Source: Asterella californica (lineage: Eukaryota; Streptophyta; Marchantiopsida; Marchantiales; Aytoniaceae). From it: DNA of 64,000 nucleotides. Within the stretch, counting starts at the first letter, position 1. Every line of letters starts with the position of its first letter. Shown here one piece after another: positions 55,584 through 64,000 of the stretch. Location of the stretch: the NCBI GenBank assembly GCA_036924285.1, contig JAYKYS010000012.1, positions 6,014,001-6,078,000 on the forward strand, given 5' to 3'. The notes below the pieces were generated by a model, which worked only from the letters and a program-made list of their open reading frames with translations, had not been told where the DNA came from and did not search any database. The translations under genes and the position numbers were made by a program.

Positions 55584-57765
55584 ATGGGGACGGCGTTAGA
55601 GGAAGTGAGCGCAAGCCAGAAGATCAGCTCATGGCTCGCCGAATTTGATTCAGCTTTGCAGAAAGAGGAAGAGGGCCAGATAATGGAGCTGTTTGCTGAC
55701 CAGGAATGTTTCTGGAGGGACTTGCTAGCTTTCACGTGGACCATCCAAACTTTTGAGTCCAGAGAGGAAATTGCACCAATGCTAAAGGAGAATCTAGCCA
55801 GGGTGAAACCAACACGCTGGGAGATCGATGGGCCAGCTTATGAGAAACCAATGATGATCGAGGCCGGCATCAAATTCGAAACATCGTTCGCATGGGGACG
55901 AGGATTTTTGTGGCTCCGAGGAGGCAAATGCTGGACGATGATGACTTCTATGTGGGATCTCAAAGGTCATGAAGACAAGGTGCTCCGATCTAGGCCTCTA
56001 GGTGTGGCAGTCGGCAGCATAATGGGTAGGAAGAGTTGGCTCCAGGAACAGCAGGAGGAGCAGCAGGCACTTGGACACAGCAAGCAACCTTACTGCGTCA
56101 TAGTGGGAGGTGGACAGGTAGGTCATTTCTCTTGTGTTATCAGCTTTAACATTTTCAATTTGTAACCAAAGAGGAATAATGAATCCATTTTTTACTACCT
56201 TCGGATCCAGCAATCAACAAAATCTCGAGCTTTCAAGGTACCTAGCAAATCAATCATGTACTAAGTGAATGTGGGAAACAGTACTCTGAAACAACTGAGA
56301 AGCAACTCAGGCCCCTTCACAGCAAAGCTTTCGAGACAATTATTAGTTCGCTTCGTTGCCAGTTGAACGCCTGAAGAGAATTATACGACAGAGCTTTCAT
56401 CACAGTATACTCTGGAGAGAACATGGTTATTTTGGTTTCGGAGATGGATATGGTTGTGACTTTCCATGGCCACTGCAGGCGGGAGTTATGCTAGGAGCCA
56501 GGTTGCGGATGCTGGGAGTTCCAGCTATTATCATCGAAAAGAATGCGAGGCCGGGAGATACCTGGCGCAATCGCTACAAGTCCTTGGCTCTTCACACACC
56601 ATTCTTTGTAGACTGCTTCCCTTACATGCCGTACCCCAGCAACTGGCCGGTGTTCCCTACGAAGGACCAGGTCGGGGACTGGATAGAATGTTACACCAAG
56701 CTGATGGAGCTCAACTACTGGACCTCGACAGAATGCAAAGCTGCCACGTTCGATGAAAAGGCAGGCCGCTGGGAGGTGGTTGTGCAGAGAAAGTCTGGAG
56801 ATGAAGTTTCCGAAGTAGTACTTCGTCCCACACACCTCGTTCTCGCCGCCGGTTTTACAGGCTTTGCTAAGACTCCGACCATCAAAGGTGCAGAAAGCTT
56901 CGAGGGTGAGCAGTTTCATAGCTCTCGGTATATACAAGGGGAGGACTGGAAGGGAAGGAAATGCGTCGTCGTCGGTGCCTGTACTTCAGCCCATGATATC
57001 TGCTTAGACTTGTGGGAGCAAGGAGCTTCTGAGATCACTATGGTCCAGAAGTCTCCGAGTCTTGTCATCAAGTTACAAACCTTTCTGGAATCTCGGATTG
57101 ATCCGGACTTCAAAGGTACAGAGTATGACACCGGCTTTGACATGGAATCCTTCGATATCAAAGCTGCATCACTCCCGTACAAGGTTCTGCCTCGAGTGCT
57201 CATTCCTGTCTATGCTCGCATTTCCGAGAAGGAGACAGAATTTCACAACAGCTTGAGGAAGGCCGGGTTCAAATTGCACATGGGAGAAGATGGGAGCGGC
57301 CTCCCGACATCGTTACTGCGCAGAGGGGGGGGCTACTACGTCGATGTTGGAGCATCAGGACTAATCGCCAACGGGAATGTTAAGGTGAAGAGTGGAACGA
57401 CAATGGAGGAAATAAAGCCCAAGTCGGTTGCTTTTGGCGATGGCAGTGAGGTTTCGGCTGACTTGATCATCTACGCAACAGGATATAGTAATATCGTGGA
57501 TAACATCGAGAGCCTGATTTCGAAGGAGGCGGCTGAGAAAGTGGGCTTGTGCTGGGGTCTTGGATCGAACACCAAGAACGACCCGGGCCCTTGGGAAGGC
57601 GAGCTGAGGAACATGTGGAAGCCTGTCGCAGTTCCCAACTTCTGGATTACGAGTGGAGGAGTCAGCCAATGCAGATTTTACAGTCGCCACTTGGCTCTTC
57701 AGCTGAAAGCAAGAATGGAAGGCATCCCCACGCCTGTCTACACTCCTCCGAAATCAGTCAGCTAG
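55584..57765 (+). CDS. Flavin-containing monooxygenase with N-terminal NTF2/SnoaL-like domain
   Basis: Two exons, 55584-56117 and 56479-57765, join in phase to 606 residues. The intron has GTAGGT at 56118 and ends CTGCAG at 56478; it falls inside the FAD-binding GxGxxG, read as VGGGQ then AGVMLGARL. Residues 1-150 look like the NTF2/SnoaL-like domain (CFWRDLLAFTWTIQTFES, WTMMTSMWDLKGHED). Next come NARPGDTWRNRYKSLALHTP, the FMO/Baeyer-Villiger-type FEGEQFHSSRYI (F-x-G-x3-H-x2) and the NADPH-binding VVVGACTSAHDICLDL. Enzymes of this family use FAD and NADPH to insert oxygen into organic substrates; the substrate is unknown. Plant YUCCA proteins lack the N-terminal domain and are about 400 residues. 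The 600-residue arrangement is known mainly from fungi and bacteria, so ancient transfer is possible. The frame is intact, start context AAAATGG. Confidence 0.92.
56118..56478 (+). other. Intron of the flavin monooxygenase gene
   Basis: 361 bp, GTAGGT donor and a TGCAG acceptor, phase 0. Its removal restores an uninterrupted G-x-G-x-x-G nucleotide-binding motif, strong support for both sites. An open frame from 56356 runs through the intron end but gives no sensible protein before 56479. Confidence 0.9.
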
Positions 57766-57992
57766 AACTGACCATCTTTCTATCCTGATCGTCTTGTCCC
57801 CCAAAAATGGAGTTGACAGGCGCTGGTCCACTGCGAAAAGAAAACGATGCGAACTGACATTCAAGATGGCAATGATGGAGAACCTGAATTGGACTGCATT
57901 TCAGAACTTTCCATCTTTCCTTGTTCTGTACACTCCCCATGTACTTGCAGTGTTGAGTAGAGACCACAAAGCCGCTCAGTTCAGAGTCTTTA

Positions 57993-58194
57993 GAGCATCT
58001 CCACCCGTATAGAGATAACTACCTCTTTATCTCTAATTTACAGATAAAGAGTGAAAGATCTTAAGTGAGATGGGGGAGGAATTTCGCCATCTTAAATTAG
58101 AGACTAAAATAAAGATCAGCGGTGGGAAAGTTTCCCCTTAATTGGCTCTCTAACTGGTTAAGGGAGCCTTTAAAGACCCGCTGTGGAGATGCTC
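57993..58194. mobile_element. Tourist-like MITE with TTA target duplication
   Basis: 202 bp. Terminal inverted repeats GAGCATCTCCAC (57993-58004) and GTGGAGATGCTC (58183-58194) are perfect over 12 bp and are flanked by TTA at 57990-57992 and 58195-58197. Three-base TTA duplications are typical of PIF/Harbinger (Tourist) elements. No coding sequence. It lies 228 bp after the stop of the monooxygenase gene and may sit in its transcript or just beyond. Confidence 0.88.
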
Positions 58195-58197
58195 TTA

Positions 58198-60949
58198 GGA
58201 ACAAAACTAAACGGGTCAGTGTTATCCGACCAGTTCATCCATGGGACCCACTCTGTATATATATTGCACACCATGTAAGTTAATTTTTTCTCCCTTTTTT
58301 TCTGTAAAGTCAAGAAGCGGGTTAGGCTCCTGATAAAAAATAATAATCTAAAGTTTTCATTATTTTATAATATTTAACGATTAAAATATAATTTAGAAAA
58401 ATAATTTAGTATTATATTTTATTACATTTATATAAAAATCATAATTTATCAAATATTTTGCTTGATAATCCGTTGTAAAACTATTCTAAACAATTAAAAA
58501 AGAAAGATTTTCTTTCTTCAGAATTCTTTAGGATAGTAGAAACAAGGATTTATCACGTATTGACGACAGCGGGTGATGAGGAAGGTGACGTTTGTAGAAC
58601 TTTTGAAACACGACCTTCGAATCTATGCAACGATTCTAGAAATGCAAATGAGTAAGACTCATGCTGGTTTGACATCATGAGACTCTAGTAAAAGATCACA
58701 GCTAGAAGCAAGGGTTTACTTTACAGGATCCTTTTATGGCTTTTCGTGACCTCCAGAACTAGACCACTTTTTACTCTACTTTTTCACGAACTTGAATTGA
58801 CAAACACTTTCATGCATTCCTTCTCGTAGCTTAAGCACGACAGTGTTGTTGTAGTGAGAGCCATTTCTTTGAGAAAAAAAGAGTACCTTCTAGTTGTGGT
58901 TAGCCGTTGATGCACATTGAAGCGACTAGTATCTTATGATTTTTCTCGAACTTCTCGTCAATCTAAGCGCTTTTTTTTTCTCAATAAAGGGTCAAGATAA
59001 CCAGATGCAAATGTTGATCATGGGTACGACAAACGAAATAGGTGATGACACAATCTCTCGGTAGTATTTCTCTTCGAAGTTTTTCAAGACTAAGGCTTGA
59101 TACATAGCTTTAGGTCGGCAAATCTGTCTTATCTCACCCTCAGTGCTAAAGTTTATTAAATCCATCTGTTAAGTCAAGATAAGAATAGTAATATCTTATT
59201 CTTGACCGTAAGTGACAAAAGATAAGATCACAAGGACAAATGAGAGCATAACTTGCACGATAAACTTATGTCCAAAAGATCTTATCAGAAACGATTGAAA
59301 TTAAACTCGTTCAAGATACATCAGTTTGATCATAAAGGAATGGTATGGAATGAAACACAATGAAAACATTGGTGGTAGATAGAGCACTTCGTCCATATCT
59401 CACGACACCCTTATTCAGTCTACACGACAAGGAGATCCATACAGTATCAATATTAAATCAGACTCACATACATAAGACCACTATGATCTATATCTAGGAC
59501 TAATCACCTGAATCTCTTAAGATTGAATGCTCTCACAAGTCACTCTCTTTTGCTTTAAGTCTCAGAACACAAGACAATGATAGGTGCAAGTTCACCAACC
59601 GCTCATCCAAAGACACACAGATTGGTGCGTGTCACACATGCACATCGTATGTTTGATAATCATCCACGTGTAAATTTCTTAAGTCGACCCGGTTCTAAAG
59701 CATGCACCGTAACACGTCTTATAAATAATCACTAGACTAGACATAGTAGTAAGCTTTAATAGTCAAGAATCGGACTTTGCCACGTTGAGTGCGAAAAGTA
59801 ACACTCAGAGATGAAAAGATCACAACGCATCGCTATAGTCTTTTCTACACCTAGTATATCTCTCGAAACAATACTAACGTCACATTGAATGTTTTTTGTC
59901 AGCTGTCACCAACAAGATTCGACACCTATGTGATACTATTTCATATACAACTCGACCGAAAAATAGTGAAATTTAACACATTGTAAGTTCAGATCTAAAG
60001 TGCAGCATTCTCTCAAACTTTCCACGTATGTATAATCTTAAGACTTCTACTTACAGATCAAATTTCAATAAGTCTTGACGTCTAGATCTCCTCCCACAAT
60101 TAATATAATATCACAGAAATTTACACGTAATTCTAATCTCAGATTTAAATCGTCAAAGTTGCTGCTCTAGATTGAAAGCTTTCTCCACCCCTTCGTCTTC
60201 AATTTGTCATAACTTCAATCCGCAAAACATCCGGTGATGGAATTTTGAGGTTCGAGCTTCAACAACTGAGCTCATGAAATTTTATTTCAATCTGACGGTG
60301 CACTAAGTCAATCTCATCAATCTTTCACTATGTATATAAAGTTATATAATTTTCTCACTCCACGAACTTCATATGATCATAACTCATGCCTTGGACCTCT
60401 AATTCTAGTGAAATTTGGACTCAGGTTGCTCCTCTCCTTGAGAGCTCTCTGTCCATGTCCTCAGATCTTCTAAATTTTCCATAAAAGTATCCAGTCCATC
60501 TCGAAGCACTCTCTTAAATAGATGACAATTTATCTTCATTTTTTGGTGGACCAATAAGACTTCAAAGTACTCAACCTTATCCTTTTGTACACCTTGGAGA
60601 CCTCTAGCAAAAATCAGAGCATTCTAAGCTCATATAAGCAAGACTTTTCGTCTCATTACATACAAACTACATAAATGTGCACAAAACTTATTTATACATG
60701 TCATTTACATACTAAATGTTTGCGCAACAGGACATTCATCCCTTCCAAACTTGCACATCCTCCGATATGTGGCAACTTGCTATCCATACTCATTGTCGTA
60801 TCTCACATCATGCTCTAAACTATCACGTTCGTCTCATCTTCTCTCGCATAAGATCGAAAAAGATCAAAATCAGAATCGAGAAGTTTATCGAAATCAAGAA
60901 ATCCTTCACGCCTTCAGAAAACCTTGACTCTTTTACTAACAATGAGTAA
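58198..60949. other. No gene recognised
   Basis: AT-rich without clear domains on either strand. The part nearest 60950 may be the 3' non-coding part of the minus-strand retroelement remnant. No LTR pair was recognised. Confidence 0.4.
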
Positions 60950-62910
60950 CTTCAAGAGTGTACCATCCAGCTCTCATAAATCGTATATGGTGTTGTCATG
61001 TAAGGTAGCAATAACATAAACACTGAACCAACATTGTGCAAACTTCTTGTTAGTGTTGTGTTGATTATCCAAACTGTTGTCATATACTACGACCTAGTCA
61101 CCTTCTCGGATCAACTTCTTTCATAGCCAATGTGTCTTGTCGAATTGCTCTTTGTTCTTCAACCTCGTCTTCTTGAGTTTGACCAATGCTTCTTCTATGT
61201 CCTCCTCACGCCGCTCAAGTTGCTGAATCCGTAGAGCCAATAGTCCTTCCCTATTTTCTTCAGCTTTCCATTGTGGAGTTCTTCTTTGAAAAGAAGAACA
61301 CAGTCCATGCTATGTGTTCCAACTGTTATTCAACGACCTAATGTAGGCTATCCATCGTAACATAGCAATATCAAGAGTTGTGCATTTTCTTATCATCCCC
61401 AACAAAGATAAGCAATCAATTTCAAATAACACATGTGCTCCAATGAGATACTCCTTCTCAGCTTTCATTGTAGTTACAACATCTCAGAGCTCTCGTTTGA
61501 CTTGAAGATATCTCTTTTGTCGACCTGTAAGTATATGAGCAACAAATCTTGTTGTAAACCTCTCTCCCTCATTGTCATCTTGTCTTATTGCTCAACCTAT
61601 AGCGATAGGACTAGTATCCACAATAATGACTATGGGTCTACCACAATCATAACTTAATTATCATAGAATTGGCGATGATTTCTACGCTTCTTTTAGACAC
61701 ACCATAACGACCCTTTGCTCTTCAATCCAAGTGAACCTTCTTCGCTTCCTCAACAACTTATACAAAGACTCGGACATGTGACCAAAATAAAGAATCCATA
61801 CTCGATAAAACAAACAATCCCTCAAGAAGCTCCTAACCTCTAGGATGTTGACACAGTCTTTCATCCTCCCAATCATCATCAACCTTTGATAGGTTCGGAC
61901 GTCGACCAAAAGCTCCACAAAGATGAGCAACAACAACAATCTCTAGAACTCCAAAGCTTGACTTCTCTCTCTTGAAAGAGTGCGATTTATCTCCTCAAGC
62001 CTTGTTAAGATCATCTCCACATCGTGAATATGATCAACCACAAATGTTCGTCATTCATTTTATGTAAGCTTCACATCCTTGTCTTCGATTGCACATCTTT
62101 TCATAAGAATATCATCTACGGAAGGTATGATCTTCTCTGGAATGAACTTTCTCAAAATCTTGTTCATTGTATTCTGCATATGAGCAACAAAGTTTGCCAC
62201 TCCTTGTGACAATGTGCACATCCTTACAAGCCCAAGTGGAGTAATCATGGTGGTGAGATCTCTGCTCTTTATTGTCAATTGGAACTTATCATACCCAGAG
62301 TCCAAATCTCGAATGGAGTAGATAGCACACCCAGCAAAAACTTCTACAACTTCGTCTACTATGAGTCTTGATCCTATGTTCCGAATGATCACTTGTTAGT
62401 CGACCTGTTGCATGTCTTGGATGAACTTAAGAGCCCCATACTTCTTGGGTACAGGAAACCATCGACTCGAGTAAGATCTCATAGATGACTCCAAAATAGC
62501 CATGAGTATCTTTTCCTTCAACAACTCAACAAGCTGTGGCAACATAGCTCGTAGCACTGATATAGGCTTCAAGTCCCAAGGTACATGTGGTACTGTGAAG
62601 ATCACCATATGTGCTACGACACTCGTATCTGCATATCCAATCTTTTTCGCACTAAAACAAAAGCTTTTCCATTTCTTCTCAACATCTCATGAAAATGCTT
62701 TCTCTCTTCCTCAGTGAGAAACTCACCCCCTCTAACTTGCAGTCATTTGAGTGTCTCTTCTGTGAACTTGTGACCTACTCTCTTTGAATCTCATAAACCT
62801 GGTTCAGTTGATGCACGTTCCACTTGCTTGTTAGAGTCTTCAAGTAGTTGAATAGTCATCGACTTCATTTTACGCGCCACAATCTTGTATTTTGTATGGA
62901 CTTACGGTTC
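60950..62910 (-). mobile_element. Remnant of a second Ty3/gypsy lineage, lacking the integrase core
   Basis: Minus-strand order: about 62910-62400 holds LTEEERKHFHEMLRRNGK-like text, VPHVPWDLKPISV and SRWFPVPKKYGALKFIQD; 62392-62060 holds RT text IYSIRDLDSGYDKFQL, DLTTMITPLGLVRMCTLSQG and a degenerate S-V-D-D-I in place of Y-x-D-D; 61939-61682 holds ILEVRSFLRDCLFYRVWIL and LYKLLRKRRRFTWIEEQ from the RT-RNase H connection; about 61370-61320 holds MLRWIAYIRSLN, the RNase H end. The match then jumps to the integrase C-terminal part (about 61200-60960: KTRLKNKEQFDKTH, KFAQCWF). The zinc finger and catalytic core of integrase are missing. Many stops. This lineage differs clearly from the element at 28-38 kb. 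Confidence 0.85.
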
Positions 62911-63429
62911 TTGGTGTTTCATCGTTGTCGTATTGTACATAGGTCTGTACAGTGAAAAGTATTGCAGAGAGATTTTTTTTCTATATTGTGTAAAGGAAGC
63001 TACCCTTCAGCTTAACAAGCTAGGCAGGAGCTAAGCTGGGGCTATGCTTGACAAGCTGCCCCCTAGCTTGGGTTGAAATATCACTCCTAAAGGAGTCGAA
63101 AGACACTAAAATGCAAAGCTCGACGAGGAGAGCGACCTCATGCTTCTAGTTTTAACAGAAAGTGTTTTAAGCAATAGTTAGTACGAGTTTTAAGCTGTGA
63201 AATATGTGAAAGAGAGAAATTCGTCGATTCTGACTCGTGACTCTAACTCTAAATCTGATAACGTGGGTGTGTAAGTGCTCATGAATACTATAGTTTTGAC
63301 TCCTTATTCATTAAAAATGGAGTTGAATAGAGAAGTTAGCACAAAAAAGGCTAATAAAGACTTTGCAGGAAAATTTCTACAGTAAAAGCATATGTACAGA
63401 CTGTAAATGCTTTTAGAACGGAACCAAAG
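62911..63429. other. No gene recognised; AGCTTGG/CTAAGC-rich stretch
   Basis: 62996-63075 repeats AGCTTAACAAGCTAGG, GAGCTAAGCTGGGGCT and CTAGCTTGGG words. A similar text, GGGGCAGCTTAAGCTAGGGC, recurs at about 63944-63963, and ATAAGGACAGCA occurs twice at the window end (63928 and 63989). These suggest an unfinished repeat continuing past the window. Confidence 0.4.
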
Positions 63430-63490
63430 GCCATCCTAGTGATAGGGCGCCTGCCTAGGAGGGAAGTGGTCTCAGGATCAATCCTTCCTA
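63430..63490 (+). repeat. tRNA-derived SINE head
   Basis: CCTAGTGATAGGGCGCCTGCC, then GAAGTGGTCTCAGGATCAATCC, keeps the plan of a tRNA of the Ala-like GCTCAGTGGTAGAGCG...GGTTCGATCC type: an A-box-like part, an anticodon-arm region and a B-box-like GGATCAATCC. It is too altered to be a tRNA. A tail of unrelated sequence continues to about 63620. Confidence 0.5.
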
Positions 63491-63623
63491 GTCTCTGGTT
63501 CTTATTCCGGCATGTTGGCCTCTTGGAAGAGAGTCTATGTTGCATATGCAGCCACGTCCTGCATATCTAAGGGCGGGAGATCGGTATCTCTCTTAATCGT
63601 CTTCCTGGTCTAAGCCTCCGCAT

Positions 63624-63749
63624 GCCATCCTGAATATACTATGGGAGATACTTGGTGCGCATATGGGGGGCTGTAAGCCCTGTGGGGCAGCCTCATAAGT
63701 GTTGGGGCTTCGGCCTACATTAGATGGCTTGTAGTATATTCAGGGTGGC
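63624..63749. repeat. Inverted repeat, 18-bp arms about 90 bp apart
   Basis: GCCATCCTGAATATACTA (63624-63641) and TAGTATATTCAGGGTGGC (63732-63749), one mismatch. The loop contains GGGGCTGTAAGCCCTGTGGGG and GGGGCTTCGGCC, themselves small hairpins. Right end at GGTGGCACCAAGATGGCATCAAGAGCACG. Confidence 0.7.
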
Positions 63750-64000
63750 ACCAAGATGGCATCAAGAGCACGAGAAACTTTTGCTAATTAGTTAAATAAC
63801 CATCGAGTCGGCTTGCAATGTGGAATGAGGTTATGTGAACCTTTATTAGTGAAGGGGTAGAGTTTGTGGAGACAACTGTGAAACTTGTATTAAAAAGGGG
63901 TCAACTTTGTAAATAAAGCTCTGTACGCATAAGGACAGCACGGGGGCAGCTTAAGCTAGGGCTCTGCTTCTGATAAGTGACTGCTCTTATAAGGACAGCA

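Noticed and set aside
55584..57765. YUCCA auxin-biosynthesis gene
   Set aside because: Shares the FMO fold, but the length, the N-terminal NTF2-like domain and the motif text fit the fungal/bacterial-type monooxygenases better.

Overview
This is a nuclear plant window, low in genes and rich in repeats. A one-B-box CONSTANS-like protein with a CCT domain, intron-containing genes, a plant-type tRNA-Val and a TTA-flanked MITE all indicate a land plant. The abundant old transposons, and a flavin monooxygenase of a type best known from fungi and bacteria, suggest a non-seed plant such as a bryophyte or lycophyte. The sequence does not let me name the species. Most intergenic DNA is AT-rich; the genes and the large retrotransposon are GC-balanced.

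Layout. 1-0.5 kb: remnant of a HUH-type Rep protein (minus strand). 2-12 kb: AT-rich repeat DNA with a tRNA-Val(TAC) gene, a decayed tRNA copy in a duplicated context, two tandem-repeat blocks (64 bp and about 120 bp units) and many short perfect hairpins. 12-17.9 kb: a 40-bp inverted repeat pair about 830 bp apart, then unassigned sequence. 17.9-19.1 kb: CONSTANS-like gene (minus). 19.1-25.1 kb: its upstream region and unassigned DNA. 25.1-26.5 kb: internally deleted copy of the large retrotransposon. 28.3-37.8 kb: nearly full-length Ty3/gypsy element. 38-48 kb: AT-rich repeats plus a decayed RPA-like gene. 49.6-51.4 kb: decayed PIF/Harbinger transposon. 55.6-57.8 kb: two-exon flavin monooxygenase, followed by a MITE. 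60.9-62.9 kb: remnant of a second Ty3/gypsy lineage (minus). 63.4-63.75 kb: tRNA-derived SINE-like sequence and an inverted repeat.

The most interesting object is the Ty3/gypsy element. In order it carries gag with two zinc knuckles, an aspartic protease, a complete set of recognisable C5-cytosine DNA methyltransferase motifs, reverse transcriptase, RNase H, integrase and a perfect C4HC3 PHD finger. Methyltransferase and RT lie in one ancestral frame, separated only by a stop codon followed by CAGTCA, which fits the known tobamovirus-type readthrough context; the truncated copy keeps this arrangement. The element is now dead: several in-frame stops and a 1-nt deletion break it, and every stop can be explained by a single C-to-T change. 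A retroelement carrying both a writer of DNA methylation and a likely reader of histone tails suggests manipulation of, or camouflage within, host chromatin.

A second theme is structural. The window is full of short perfect palindromes (arms 10-19 bp, often with 2-11 nt loops), and a roughly 50-nt stem-loop recurs in at least nine AT-rich repeat copies.
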